From the NCBI GenBank assembly GCA_907164885.2, contig OU015490.1, forward strand, positions 212,113,847 through 212,177,846: a DNA stretch of 64,000 bases. The letters are read 5' to 3'. Origin of the DNA: Dolomedes plantarius. Taxonomy: Eukaryota > Arthropoda > Arachnida > Araneae > Dolomedidae. Shown here piece by piece: positions 22,313 through 35,469 of the stretch; the stretch's first letter is position 1; every line of letters begins with the position of its first letter. The position numbers and the translations under genes were made by a program. A model generated the notes under the pieces. The model had not been told where the DNA came from. It saw only the letters and a program-made list of their open reading frames with translations, and did not search any database.

Positions 22313-22698
22313 CAGAGCCTGACTAAGGCAGGGGCATACGGGGCAGTTGCCCCGGGCCCCCACATTAGAGGGGGGCCCCCAAATCGAATAGAAAGTTTAT
22401 TTTACGTTTCCTTCTTTAATGAACTTTCTTAGATGTGTTGTATCCCTTTTAATGATGGACATAGAATTGTCAGAAAATCAATAAAATGGACAGAACGATA
22501 TTTCGTCTGACCATTGGAGGAGGGGACTTTATAGCTATTTTAGGTTCTAGTCAATTTTCTTGTTATATATCTATAATGATGTGAAAAATTTAAATACCTC
22601 CATAAAGTTCGGTTCTTCATTACTAAAGTAGTGAAGCAGAGGGGGGCCCCCCAAAGAAGTTTTTGCCCCGGGCCCCAATTAGGCTAAGTCGGGCCCTG
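22313..22698. mobile_element. Nested hAT-type MITE, 386 bp
   Basis: The left end reads CAGAGCCTGACTAAG and the complement of the right end CAGGGCCCGACTTAG, matching at 12 of 15 positions. Next to both ends are GC-rich blocks with GCCCCGGGCCCC. Flanks TGTGGAGG (22305-22312) and TGTGGCGG (22699-22706) differ by one base, as expected for an aged 8-bp hAT duplication. It lies inside the larger hAT element and is therefore younger. Confidence 0.85.
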
Positions 22699-22706
22699 TG
22701 TGGCGG

Positions 22707-23450
22707 GAAAGAGGGTTGCTTCAACGTTCAACGCCAACCAAAACCAAAACTAAATAGATATTAAAAGCAAAACAGCGGCTGACGGCGACGACAACTCTTG
22801 ACAGCAGCATTAAGTGGAAACTTCACGACTTTATCCAGTGTTCGGCGTCCGACGGTCATCACTTATGGCGGGAAAGAACGCCACTTGTTAAGTTCAGCGT
22901 CGAAAATAAATCAGCTAACTGGAATCAGGTCTAACGCCATCTCAGAAGGTGAAGATATTTATTTAATTACACTAGCACATACATAATTAATTTAATTATA
23001 TTTACATATATACAATTTTAACATTAGGAAGAGTAACAACCACATTCAACGGCGTTAGAGGATCAACTACTAACCCCAACGCCTGTCTGGCGGGAGTTTT
23101 TCCCCGGAAGCCCCTCTCCCTTTTTAAAGACAAAAATAATAAGGAGAGGATACTTCTTCGTGGCGTGTAGCACCCTCTACTCATTAGAGAAAATAGTTGC
23201 TGAGGAAAAAAGGGTTGGTTACACTTTTAAATTACTGACAACAAATATGAAAGACTAAGTGCAACGTTGTAACGAATTTCATTTCCGTCCAAGTTAAGAA
23301 TGATATGACTCATCGAAAACTGCGCGAACGAACATAAACAGTGGCGTAATCGTCCGTAATCGACCTATTCCAGACCGATTTTGAATTTGTAAACTTTCAT
23401 TGCAACGGACAGTTGACATTGTGCTCTGGTGGAAACAATTTGTATCACTC
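22707..23450. other. hAT 5' region, unassigned
   Basis: No recognisable coding. A GC-richer part at 22770-23190 contains short frames without motifs and could be another unrecognised insertion within the hAT element. Confidence 0.4.
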
Positions 23451-23485
23451 TTGCTACGGATATAATTTGTAATCTGGAATGTTTG

Positions 23486-23584
23486 GTAAGTTAACTATAA
23501 TTTGTTTCGTGGTATGTAACGCGTGTTGTTATTGTTTAAATAACACAAAAATTGTATTTTCTAAATTTCTTTATTTATTTCCAG
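23486..23584 (+). other. Predicted 5'-UTR intron of the hAT transposase
   Basis: A donor GGTAAGTTAA at 23485-23494 and an acceptor preceded by a pyrimidine tract (TTTCTTTATTTATTTCCAG ending 23584) bracket 99 bp. The transposase ATG follows 14 bp later. Confidence 0.6.
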
Positions 23585-23597
23585 TTCTTTTAAAAAT

Positions 23598-25403
23598 ATG
23601 ACGACAGAGAACGAAAATAAAAAAAGAAAATACGAGCAAGAAAATAGAAATTTTAGTAATGAGTGGGAGGAGAATTTCTTTTTTATTGACAATAACGGAA
23701 AAGCATTATGTGTTATTTGTAATTCTACGGTCAAAAATTATAAACCTAGCAATTTACGTCGACATTATGAAACCAATCATCCTCAGTTTTCTAATCAGTA
23801 TCCACCAAATTACAAATTAAGATCAGATAAACTTGCTTCTTTAAAATCAAATTTAAATAAACAACAGTCAATTTTGATGACCTTTAGCAATCAAGCTAAT
23901 AATGTGGCTGAAGCCAGTTTTGTTATTGCCTGGAATATTGCTCGTGCAAAACGCCCGTATGGAGAGGGAGAGTTTATTAAAAAACACTTGGAAGAAATAC
24001 TTTAAGTTTTATATCCAAATAATGCAGCATTTCACAAAGTTGTTTCGCAAATTATCATCTCGAGACACACAACCGAACGACGCATAACTGCAATCAATAC
24101 ATCTCTTGAATATAATTTAAAAAATGATTTGAAGAACTGTATTGCATTCAGCTTAGCCCTTGACGAATCGACAGATATCACAGATCTTCCGCAATTGGCA
24201 GTTTTCATACGTTTTGTTTCACCTGACTTCATTGTTAAAGGAGAATTATTAGATTTAGTAGCACTTCAAGAGTCCACCCGCGGTGTCGATATTAAAAATG
24301 CATTATATTCCATAATGAAAACTTTTGATGTGCCTCTTAATGTGTTATGACAACATCAGGATATTTTAAATATTTGTGCTCTATGCTACGGATATAATTT
24401 GTAATCTGGAATTTTTGGTAAGTTAACTATAATTTGTTTCGTGGTATGTAATTTGTAATCCAGATTACAAATTATATCCGTTGCAAATTGCAAATTACAT
24501 TGGCACCAATGCAAAAAATCATCGACAATTCAAAAATTTCCTTGAAGAATTAAAGGACTAAGAACTTACAAATGACATTAATTTCTTTTGCATTGTTAGA
24601 TGGTTATCTAGCTACAACGTATTAAACCGATTTGTAGATTTGTTTGATCCGATAACTGCATTTCTAAAAGAAAAGGAAATAACTATTTAGAATTAGACGA
24701 TGACGAGTGGTTACAAGACTTTATGTTTTTGACTGATGTCATAGAACATTTGCAAACACTGAATTTACAATTGCAGGGGAAAGATAAAATAATATCTGAC
24801 CTCTCACAGTGTATATTTAGTTTTCAAACTAAATTACAACTTTTTCAAAAGGACATTAAAAATAAAACATTTTGTCATTTTACTCGAATTAAAAAAATTT
24901 GTTCCAATATTAAACAAGAAAAACTCAAAGAGTATATAAAAAAGCTAGAAGGAATATTGACGGAATTCCAAAATAGATTTCAAGACTTGAAATATTTTAA
25001 ATCATCTCTTGATTTTTTTTTCTGAATCCATTTGAAATTAACATAATTCAAGGTGAGTTTTCCATTTACAATATAATTATGATCCAAAAAGCATCTAGAG
25101 AATTAGAATTAATCGAGATGCAAGAAGATCAAGCTCTATAATTAAAATATAAGTCGACGCCGATTACTGAATTTTGGAAATTTGTACCAGAATCGAAGTA
25201 TCCTGAATTATAAAAAGGCTGCTTGTCGAATTATTTCAATATTCGGAACAACGCACTTATGTGAATCATTTTATTCCACTTTAAAATTCGTGAAATCCAA
25301 ACACCGATCAGTATTAACTAATGAACATCTCAAAGAATTACTGAGAAGTCCTGTCACCAATTATTCACCAAATTGTAAAGAATTATCAAGAGAAGTAAAA
25401 TAA
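23598..25403 (+). pseudogene. hAT transposase (BED zinc finger), broken
   Basis: Residues 1-135 contain a BED-type zinc finger (C38, C41, H56, H61, from ALCVICNSTVKNYK and SNLRRHYETNH) and part of the following region. An in-frame TAA at 24003-24005 interrupts. The same frame then continues to 24350 and includes FSLALDESTDITDLPQLAVF with the first hAT catalytic Asp. After a rearranged stretch (24381-24480), further pieces appear in changing frames: RWLSSYNVLNRF, then FLTDVIEHLQTLNLQLQGKD. The end holds IFGTTHLCESFYSTLKFVKS, the C-terminal dimerisation region. The architecture matches hAT proteins related to GTF2I-repeat/ZBED domesticated genes. Not functional. Confidence 0.88.
24381..24480. 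repeat. Duplicated and inverted 5'-exon segment inside the hAT transposase
   Basis: About 24381-24450 repeats 23452-23517 almost exactly (ACGGATATAATTTGTAATCT through GTTTCGTGGTATGTAA), including the splice-donor sequence. It is followed at about 24455-24480 by an inverted copy of its first 25 bases. The result is a palindromic block in the middle of the transposase. Confidence 0.8.
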
Positions 25404-25676
25404 ATGTGTTTAATTTTTAATATTTAAATTCAATACACATATTTTGTACTTTTATTTATGTTTTCAATAAATATAATTTCTGTAAAAAAAATTTTTTAAT
25501 ACCTTTTTTTCCTTACCTTTTAAATACGTATTTAATTGCGACTCGCGAAAAATTTCAAATTTTGAAAATGGCTCAGACTATCAAGGATCTTGGCCACCCC
25601 TGATATATTATTAAAGTGAAACTTGCTCGTTAAGGGGAATACATATATATTATTAAAGTGAATACTTGCTCGTTAA

Positions 25677-26395
25677 GGGGATGATGGACCTTTCAAAACG
25701 ATTTTTGAAATTTTTACCACAGACATATGAAATTTTGTATATATATTCATTAAAGTCTAACAATATTAAACACCTTATAAAATTTTATAAATATTTTTAA
25801 AAAAATATTTTATAATTAAAAAATTTAAATTAAATTACCCTTCTTTAAAATGCTCCTTGCGACTCAATTTTAAACTTTTCCCCTTAATTTTGCATTTATA
25901 TTGCTTATAAATACTTTCTGAACAAAGTTATGTATTTTTTTGTACTTTCGTTGAATAGTTAATTTTTAGAAAATATTTTTATGCTTGTACTCTGAATTTT
26001 CGCGAAATTTTTGTACTTTTCTACACTAAAGTTAAACTTTTATAGCCTAAATGACCTCGAATCCTAAAATGGATACATAACTTTATTTTGATGTATTACA
26101 GGAATCATTATTATAAATTTCATAAAATTTCGTCAAAAATTCTGACGCGAGGAGAATTTTAAAGACTTGCAAATCTGGAAATTTCTCATTTTGAGAAAAA
26201 GTCATTTAAAAGATAATTTTTTATCTACCTTTAATACTTACTACTCTAAAGCCACCAATTTTTCATTTTTCTTTTCACTACACGTTTTAAATGCATTTCA
26301 TTCCAATATTTACATGTTTTTAAAATATTAATACACCCCCAAAAAAAATTCCAACTTTTGCTCGATTTTTGGTAATTTGAAAGTCCACCATCCCC
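25677..26395 (-). mobile_element. TTAA-flanked inverted-repeat element, copy 2 (719 bp)
   Basis: The same family as 9467-10213 but in opposite orientation. It starts GGGGATGATGGACCTTTCAA and ends AAAGTCCACCATCCCC, with TTAA outside both ends (25673-25676 and 26396-26399). It interrupts the satellite unit at CTTGCTC(T/G)TTAAATATTTAAAC. Unoccupied versions of this exact site occur at 21821-21824 and 26750-26753, which shows that TTAA was the target. Confidence 0.88.
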
Positions 26396-26399
26396 TTAA

Positions 26400-26905
26400 A
26401 TATTTAAACACGATTTTCCACCATGGTGTTATTTGTAAAACATATAATTCCTTTTGATCTAAATGTCTCTTTCAATATCTTATTTACAATTATTGATTAG
26501 TTTATTACAATTATTTACATATTGAAGGAGATAAATTCGATAATTATTTATTCCAATGATGTTATTTTCTAGTTAAATTTCACACATGCATAGCATGCAG
26601 AATATATTTATGAATCCAAACAGAGAGAAAAGGAACTTATTTAAAAGTCATAAAAGCTTATAAATTTGTTTTTAGCAATTAAAGAATTTTTTTTTGAAAA
26701 AAAGATTCATATATTATTAAAGTGAAATTTTTCAGCGCATACTTGCTCTTTAAATATTTAAACATGATTTTCCAGCATGGTGTTATTTGTAAAACATTTA
26801 ATTCCCCTTGATCTAAATGTCTCTTTCAATATTTTTTTTTACAATTATTTATTAATGTATTACCTTTATTTACATATTGAAGAATATAAATTCCATAATT
26901 ATTTA
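26400..26905. repeat. ~350-bp satellite array, right part
   Basis: It completes the interrupted unit and adds another starting near 26561. Further divergent pieces of the unit appear at about 27080-27250. Confidence 0.8.

Positions 26906-28267
<1,362 letters not shown>

Positions 28268-28350
<83 letters not shown>
28268..28350. repeat. (CA)n-(TA)n compound microsatellite
   Basis: About 15 CA units followed by about 26 TA units, ending exactly at the terminal CAGGG of the next transposon. Confidence 0.95.
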
Positions 28351-28353
<3 letters not shown>

Positions 28354-29947
28354 GGTGTCCCAAAACGACCGCATAAACTCTGCACAGCTAGATTCCTCGT
28401 TTGGAGTACATAAAAACTGCCCAAAGAAGCGTTCCTGTACGATCCATAGTTTACGAGAAAAATACGAAAAGCAAAGTAGGACGTTACTGCCAGTGCAATA
28501 AAAAACACATTATTGAACATATCAACAGCATGCACAATTTAAAGCAGATGTTCAAAGTGTCCGCCGTGCATGACTTGGCAGGATTGAGCACGCCGTGGAA
28601 TGGCTGTCATCACACGTTGCAGCATCGCGGGGTCCACCGAAGTACAAGCAGCATGCAGACGAGCAAGTCCATTTGTGTTGTCACTACGTCTCGATACACC
28701 AGTTCCTTGAGATGGCCCCATAGGAAAAAATCCAACGGTGTAAGATCTGGTGAACGTGGAGGCCATAGAACCGGACCCCCACGTCCGATCCAACGGCCGG
28801 GGTATTCCATATCCAGCCAACCACGTACAGGAGCACAGAAATGCGCCGGAGCCCCATCATGCTGGAACCAAAGTCCCTGTATTGCCGCTAATGGTATGTC
28901 ATCGAGGAACTCGGTTAAGACCTCATTGTGAAACAACAAGTACGACTGTCCCGAGAGCTGTTCAGGCAACAGATATGGTCCAAGCAGGCGATCCCCCAGT
29001 ATGCCGGCCCAAACGTTAAGAGACCAACGTTCCTGATATTTCTGCGGCCGGATTGCATGCGGATTGACCTGGGACCACATATGGCTATTGTGATGGTTGA
29101 ATACTCCATGACGAGTGAAACATGATTCATCAGTCCACAGGATATGTGCAATGAAACCATTATCTGTGTTCTGTTGCTGCAACAGCCATTCACAGAATGC
29201 CATGTGTTTCTGAAAGTCATCTGGTTTCAGACCTTGCACGGTTGTGTACAGAAATGGGTATAGCCTCTCAGACCGTAAAAGCCTGTGCACAGTACTTTTA
29301 CTCGAAGTCAAATCACGGGCTAATGCGCGTGTGCTTACCTCGGGCGTCTCTTCTACCCGCTGTAGTATTGCATCCGCCTGTGCTACTGTCAGGCCGCTCC
29401 GCGGTCTTCCAGTATCGTGAAGAATGGCTGTTGGCAAGACGCTTCTCGTATTTCGCAGTCTGTCGTCCAGCCTATGGATGACGTTGACATCGGGATGACG
29501 GTGGGACGGATACCGACGGACATACTCCCTAGCAGTTTGTAAAGCATTTCCATTACATCTGCCGGAGATCAAGTACATATCGCAGTAGTCACGAACGGAG
29601 TACATGACAACCATACGAAGACTACCGGTAGCTGCAAGATGCAGCTACAAGTTCGCCTTTAAAATACCATTTCAACGGCGGCTTAACGTCATTCCATGGC
29701 GACCGCGTATGCATGACGTGATATGCGGGGCGAACGTATTAATCATTCTCGTCTCGAAAGATATGCAAATATTGTTGTTGACATGTCCAATAAAGTGTTT
29801 TTTTCTTGCTTTGACAGTGACGTCATACTTTGTTTTTCGTATTTTTCTCGTAAACTATGGATCGTACAGGAACGCTTCTTTGGGCAGTTTTTATGTACTC
29901 TCAACGAGGAATCTAGCTGTGCAGAGTTTATGCGGTCGTTTTAGGAC

Positions 29948-29953
<6 letters not shown>
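28351..29953 (-). mobile_element. DD41D IS630/Tc1/mariner transposon, 1603 bp, long terminal repeats
   Basis: Inverted repeats of about 185 bp (28351-28535 and 29769-29953) are highly similar, starting CAGGGTGTCCCAAAACGACC on the left and TAGGGTGTCCTAAAACGACC on the complement of the right end. Both ends sit in (TA)n, consistent with TA target use. The transposase runs on the minus strand and is almost intact. This is the best preserved DNA transposon in the window. Confidence 0.9.
28539..29614 (-). pseudogene. DD41D-type transposase, one C-terminal frameshift
   Basis: The open frame from ATG 29614 to 28610 encodes 334 residues. The N-terminal part (VRDYCDMYLISGRCNGNALQ, YVRRYPSHRHPDVN) resembles DUF4817-type helix-turn-helix regions, followed by STRALARDL and SKSTVHRLLR. 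Catalytic motifs are ILWTDESCF (first Asp), WFQHDGAPAHF (second Asp) and RSPDLTPLDFFLWGHLKE (third Asp). I count 41 residues between the second and third, so it is DD41D. Near 28660-28670 a frameshift moves the end into another frame, whose last residues HGGHFEHLL (ending 28539) look like the normal terminus. Only this shift separates the copy from a full reading frame. Confidence 0.88.

Positions 29954-29999
<46 letters not shown>
29954..29999. repeat. (TA)n microsatellite between two transposons
   Basis: About 23 TA units filling the whole interval between the ends of the two DD41D elements. Confidence 0.95.
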
Positions 30000-30003
<4 letters not shown>

Positions 30004-31219
30004 GACTGTTCGCACATTTTTTAGACGATTTTGGTAAGCGGTAATAATAAATCGTTTGCTGCAAAAGAAATAATTGCGATTGTAATATGTTTTTGAATAT
30101 CAAAATTATCGTCCGCGGGATGAAAGTTTTGTTTTCAATCAAATTGGCGTTTTTAACAAAGCAGTGGTTCGAAGGCTACATTTATGCTCATTCCGAAGAG
30201 AAATATGCATACTCCGTTATTCAAAAACGATGTGAGATTCATGGTTTTGTGATATCTAAAGCGTCGTTAGGTAATATCGTCAACAAGAAAGTAAAAAAAA
30301 AGTCAAATTGGAGCCTCAAGTGGGACAAAAATTCCAAACAAGTATCCAAGGAAAAAACGGACATCTTCGACTATTGCAAAGGTACGTTGTTTAATGTTAA
30401 AAGAAAATCCCCCTAGTCAAAGGACAGTTGCAAAACCATTAAAATGTTCGGTGTCCACTGTACACAAAATCATAAACGTTGATTTAAATCTTAAGAAAGC
30501 GAAAAAACGCAATGTGCAAAAGAATAATGGAAAACAATTGTCACAATAGATGAATCATGGGTGTATTTAAATGATTGCAACAAAAAAAGAGCCATTTTGT
30601 ATCATAAAAGGGGAGAAAAGAGCATGGTTCAAAGAATCGAAAGAAAGTTTATCTAAGGGATTCATGATTGTTCCTGGTTTTTCTTATAATGGCAAGTTAA
30701 AAATAAAGAGAGGGGAAAAATGTCAAGATTAACTCCAAATACTATCAGGAACATATTTTATCGCCAATTTTTCTGAATGAAATACCATCGCTTTACCCAC
30801 AGTGCCATCAATCTGTGAGACTCCTTCAGGACAAAGCTAGCAGTCACACATCAAAATCCACTGTAAATTTCCTAAAAGAAATGGAACAAAAAAACTGGTA
30901 TCAAGGCCATACCCTTCACTGATATCCCTACTAAATCTCCCGATATATCACCTATGGATTTTTGTGCTTTCGGACTTTTAAAATCTGCATTATCCAAACG
31001 TCGTCCTAAAACCCTTACAGGGCTCTGGAAAGCTGTTCAGGAGGAATGGGATAGAATACCTCTTCTGACACTTCAAAATGCATTAATATCCTAGAAATTG
31101 CGGTGTCGAAAGATAGTTCAGAATAAGGGATGTCAAACAGAACATTTAAAACATAAGAATTTTATGTAATTCAGTTTTGTGAATACTATATACATCATCT
31201 AAAAAATGTGTGAACAGCC

Positions 31220-31223
<4 letters not shown>
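30000..31223 (+). mobile_element. DD41D-type Tc1/mariner element, degenerate (1224 bp)
   Basis: Ends CAGAGACTGTTCGCACATTT and, as complement of the right end, CAGAGGCTGTTCACACATTT. The plus-strand transposase starts about 30087-30120 with an N-terminal region containing KQWFEGYIYAHSEEKYAYSV. TIDESWVYLND (first Asp, about 30545) follows after frameshifts, then QDKASSHTS (second Asp) and SPDISPMDFCAFGLLKSAL (third Asp). Allowing for a one-base slip in an A run, 41 residues separate the last two Asp. At least three stops and several frameshifts. A related copy lies at 58798-59838. Confidence 0.85.

Positions 31224-31310
<87 letters not shown>
31224..31310. repeat. (TA)n microsatellite
   Basis: About 43 TA units directly abutting the right end of the DD41D element. 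Confidence 0.95.
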
Positions 31311-31312
<2 letters not shown>

Positions 31313-31339
31313 AACAGATATAGGTCCAACGGAGTATTA

Positions 31340-31494
31340 ACTCCTCCGTTCTTTTGCGTTTTTCTCTGAAATAAATTGTCCGTTTTCTTTGATTTTCTTA
31401 TCATTTACTTATATCAAAGTAGTCATTACGTATGTAAAATTTCGTTTCATTTTGACGACTCCTTCTTGGTGCGCTAATTTTTTTGTCCATGAGT
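31340..31494. mobile_element. Possible Tc1-type terminal fragment
   Basis: The right part reads TTTTTTTGTCCATGAGTG followed by (TA)n, which resembles the outer end of Tc1-like elements. No transposase sequence is attached. Confidence 0.35.
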
Positions 31495-31689
31495 GTATAT
31501 ATATATACACACACACCTTAGTTACTGATTTATCACTGCTCCTTATGTTTTGAATAATCAGTACATTAATCTACAGTAAGCATCTTCACTGATTTGTCAT
31601 TAATTATATATTTGCTTTCAATATGTTATTTGAGAAAAACATGATGATGTGCATGTAGACAATAAAATTATAAAATCAATAATACATGT

Positions 31690-32505
31690 CTTATAAGTTT
31701 TTTTTAATTGTTATTAAATTTTATATTAAATATATATCTTACCTAATTTTCCAGCCCTTATTATGAAATGTGTCATTGCTAAAACTAAAAAGTCTCCCAA
31801 ATATCAAAATTGCATGAAAATAGCCGTCAAAATTCAACTCATTTATTAAATTTTATGTTTATTAGATATGTTACCTATTTTTCGAAAGTATTATTTATTG
31901 TTCTTAAAGATGTTCATTGGTAAAACTAAAAATTTTTACGTATATGAAATATTTATTGGAAATAGCCCTCTAATATCCAGATCTAAAGTCTGTATCCATT
32001 CATTTTATTAAATTCCATGTTAATTACATATCTTCCCCAATTTTCCTCCATTAATTACTTAATGTTTTTAAAGATGTTCTTTGCTAAAATAAAATTGTTC
32101 ACACATAACAAAAGTTAACGAAAACATCCCTCAAAAACCAAGATCTAAATTTATTATTCAGTCATTTTATTAAATTTTATATAAATTAGATATCTTTGCC
32201 CAATTTTCCTACATTCCGTTATTTAGTTTTCTTAAACATATTCATTGCTAAAATAAATATGTTCACAAATATCAGAATTTCGCGAAAATAGCCCTCAGAA
32301 ATCAAGATCTAAATTCACTAGTAGCTCATTTTATAACATTTTATATATATGCATTAGACATCTTATCTAATTTCCAACATGTGTATTATTTAATGTTCTT
32401 AAAAAACACTCATTTTTAAAACTAAAAATGTTCACAAATATCAAAATTTCACGAAAATAGCCCTCAAAAATCAAGATCTAAACTTCACTATGAGTTTTCA
32501 AATAT
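31690..32505. repeat. Tandem repeat, about five ~155-bp units
   Basis: Recurring landmarks are ATTTTATTAAATTTTAT, ATTAGATAT-TT, CCTAATTTTCC, TTAAAGATGTTCATTG-TAAAA and CACAAATATCAAAATTTCACG, with AAAATAGCCCTCAAAAATC next to AGATCTAAA. Unit starts are near 31715, 31845, 32005, 32165 and 32330. Confidence 0.8.
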
Positions 32506-33508
<1,003 letters not shown>

Positions 33509-33731
33509 AAAGAGGTTCCGTGAAAAAAAAATAGTTCCAAAACTCACCGATAGGAATAGGTGTGACGCTGTCGGCGAACCCTAGAATTTGCATAAAACGC
33601 AAGTAAAACATCAAAATGCAAATTAATGAGTACTTAGTCGACAGAAGCGATAGTATTTTGGACTATAAAGATTGGTGCGGAATCTGTTGCTCCTTCGCTT
33701 TACAGAAGAAAATGTCAGCAGTCGTTTTTTT

Positions 33732-33983
33732 CCACTTGCAAGGCCACCTCTCTCGCCGGACCTAACCCATGTGACTTCTTACTGTGGGGTTATTTAAAGT
33801 CTAAGGTGTATCTTCGTGGAGTCTCGAACTTGACGGCCCTAAAGGACAATATATCTGGGACTGTGATGAACAATTCTGGTGACATGTTATGCTCGGCCGT
33901 TGAGAACGTAGTGTTCAGGTTGCAATCTGTTTCCCACCAGGATGGTGGTAGCATTGGAGGAGGGAGATGCGAATTTGTTACAT
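33732..33983 (+). pseudogene. IS630/mariner-type transposase C-terminal relic
   Basis: A plus-strand frame reads NPCDFLLWGYLKSKVYL followed by NLTALKDNI and VENVVFRLQSVSHQDGGS. This is the typical end of DUF4817/DD41D-like transposases after the third catalytic Asp. The preceding SPD motif is partly lost. Only the C-terminal ~80 codons remain. Confidence 0.75.
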
Positions 33984-34259
33984 AAAGTGGTGTTGCAGTG
34001 GAATTTCTTTGTTCTTCATCTGTCTGCTTATTATAACTTTTTCGGTATTCTTCCCTGACCGTTATAGATTTAAATTTGCATTTTGATCTTTTATTTGCGT
34101 ATTGTGTAAATTCTCGGGTACGCCGATAACAACAGCGCCATATCTTCCGTTTTCGGCGGCTTTTGGAACTATTATTTTTTTTTCCCACGGAAACTCTTTC
34201 CCATGCCATCTTTAGTCTCTCTATCAATTTTGGTGGAATTTCGTCTGTTAGATCGTACT

Positions 34260-35000
34260 ACAGATGGTTCATATTAGTGTCAGTTTAATAAAAATCACCT
34301 TGTATACGTGCAAGCGTAATCTATTGATTAACTGATTTTATTACTTCGCTTATTATTTCCCTTTAAAATTTATATATATATATATATATATATATTTCTT
34401 TCGTTCTGAACTAAGCTTTCCAATGGGGCGACTACAAAGTGGACTGATCAAATAATGGATTTTATTTGTCGATACCGTTTTTGCCAGTCGGGCTGATATA
34501 TTAGCATGTCTGCATTGCTGTCTCAACTACATAAAAATCTCCAGTTTAAAATCATGTTCTCAATTTCGAATTTATACGGAAACATTTCATGTATTCTTGA
34601 AGTGAAATCACAATAGATTACTAATGAAACATATAATTTTCGGGTAAAATATCAAACAAAAATTCTACGATAACAAAGCATGGAAAAAAATATTAAGAAA
34701 TAATCTTTGAAAGAAATCCTCCTAGATTGCGAGGCAGAATATCTCTCTTAGAAAAGATTTTTGTATCCTAGTTTTACCAGAATTCTCAGTTAAAGAGTTG
34801 CATAGTCAGCTTTCTTCTTTAACATTCAACTTCTTTATTCGTTCTTTTGATTTCGAATTTTTGAGAAAAATGGACTGTTTCGAAAGTTAGGTAATACTAG
34901 TTTCAGATATGTATTTGTTAATAACTTAAAATATGTTTTATAACACAGAGACAGAGAAAAATCATTACATTTGTATTTCTGAATACTAAATTACCACTGA
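34260..35000. other. AT-rich spacer with a short (TA)n
   Basis: Only a TA run at 34371-34396 is notable. Confidence 0.5.
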
Positions 35001-35027
35001 TTAAATATTAAAATAAAATACCAGAAT

Positions 35028-35387
35028 TTAAAAATGTATTATACATAGAAATACTATTCGCAAGAAACTTATGGTGTAGTAAAAAATGATACTCACATTC
35101 ATTTTGCAAAAAATTGGATGAGAGTTCAATAGACGTTTCTTTGGTGGCTGAGGATGTGGGTGGTAGCGTATTTTCTTCTTGAAAGACGTCCAAACCCGTG
35201 AGAGTGAATGCATGGCCTGAATGACTGTAACACTTGAAAGGATGTTGGCATGGCGTTTGCCGATAGGAGAAGTTGTAGATCTATGAGGGGTCTTAAACCT
35301 TTCAGTGGCAACAACCTCTACCGCTTTCACTGTGAAGATTTTGTTCCCGATCTTTTTTAACCTAAAGAACCTTGAAAATGTTTCCAA
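35028..35387 (-). other. Unassigned minus-strand open frame
   Basis: A 119-codon frame with a basic N-terminal half (FRLKKIGNKIFTVKAVEVVA) and a hydrophobic end. An overlapping frame reads ENTLPPTSSATKETSIELSS and meets a GTGAGT donor-like site at about 35092. Either could be an exon fragment. I recognise neither, and both may be chance. Confidence 0.2.
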
Positions 35388-35469
35388 TTAAAGGTTGAAA
35401 ACGTTTTTACTTCTTTAAACTGATAACAGATGGCAGTACTAGCAATTTTTGCTCATTTAACTGGAATAC

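Larger units (their letters stand above)
22153..25602 (+). mobile_element. hAT DNA transposon, 3450 bp, with BED-finger transposase relic
   Basis: Termini are CAGGGGTGGCCAA and TTGGCCACCCCTG, a perfect 13-bp inverted repeat. The 8-bp target duplication ATATATTA is perfect at both sides (22145-22152 and 25603-25610). It lies in the TTCATATATTATTA part of a ~350-bp satellite unit. It carries an untranslated exon, an intron and a transposase frame with premature stops. A 386-bp MITE is nested in its 5' region. Confidence 0.95.

Noticed and set aside
28268..28350. CRISPR or other regulatory repeat array
   Set aside because: Simple CA and TA dinucleotide repeats without spacers. No CRISPR-like structure anywhere in the window.
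33790..34227. 145-codon minus-strand frame
   Set aside because: Its left part is antisense to a recognisable transposase C-terminal relic on the plus strand; the rest shows no motif.
35028..35387. THAP-like or other host exon
   Set aside because: Frames and Cys/His spacing do not fit a THAP or zinc-finger pattern. Kept only as an unassigned frame.
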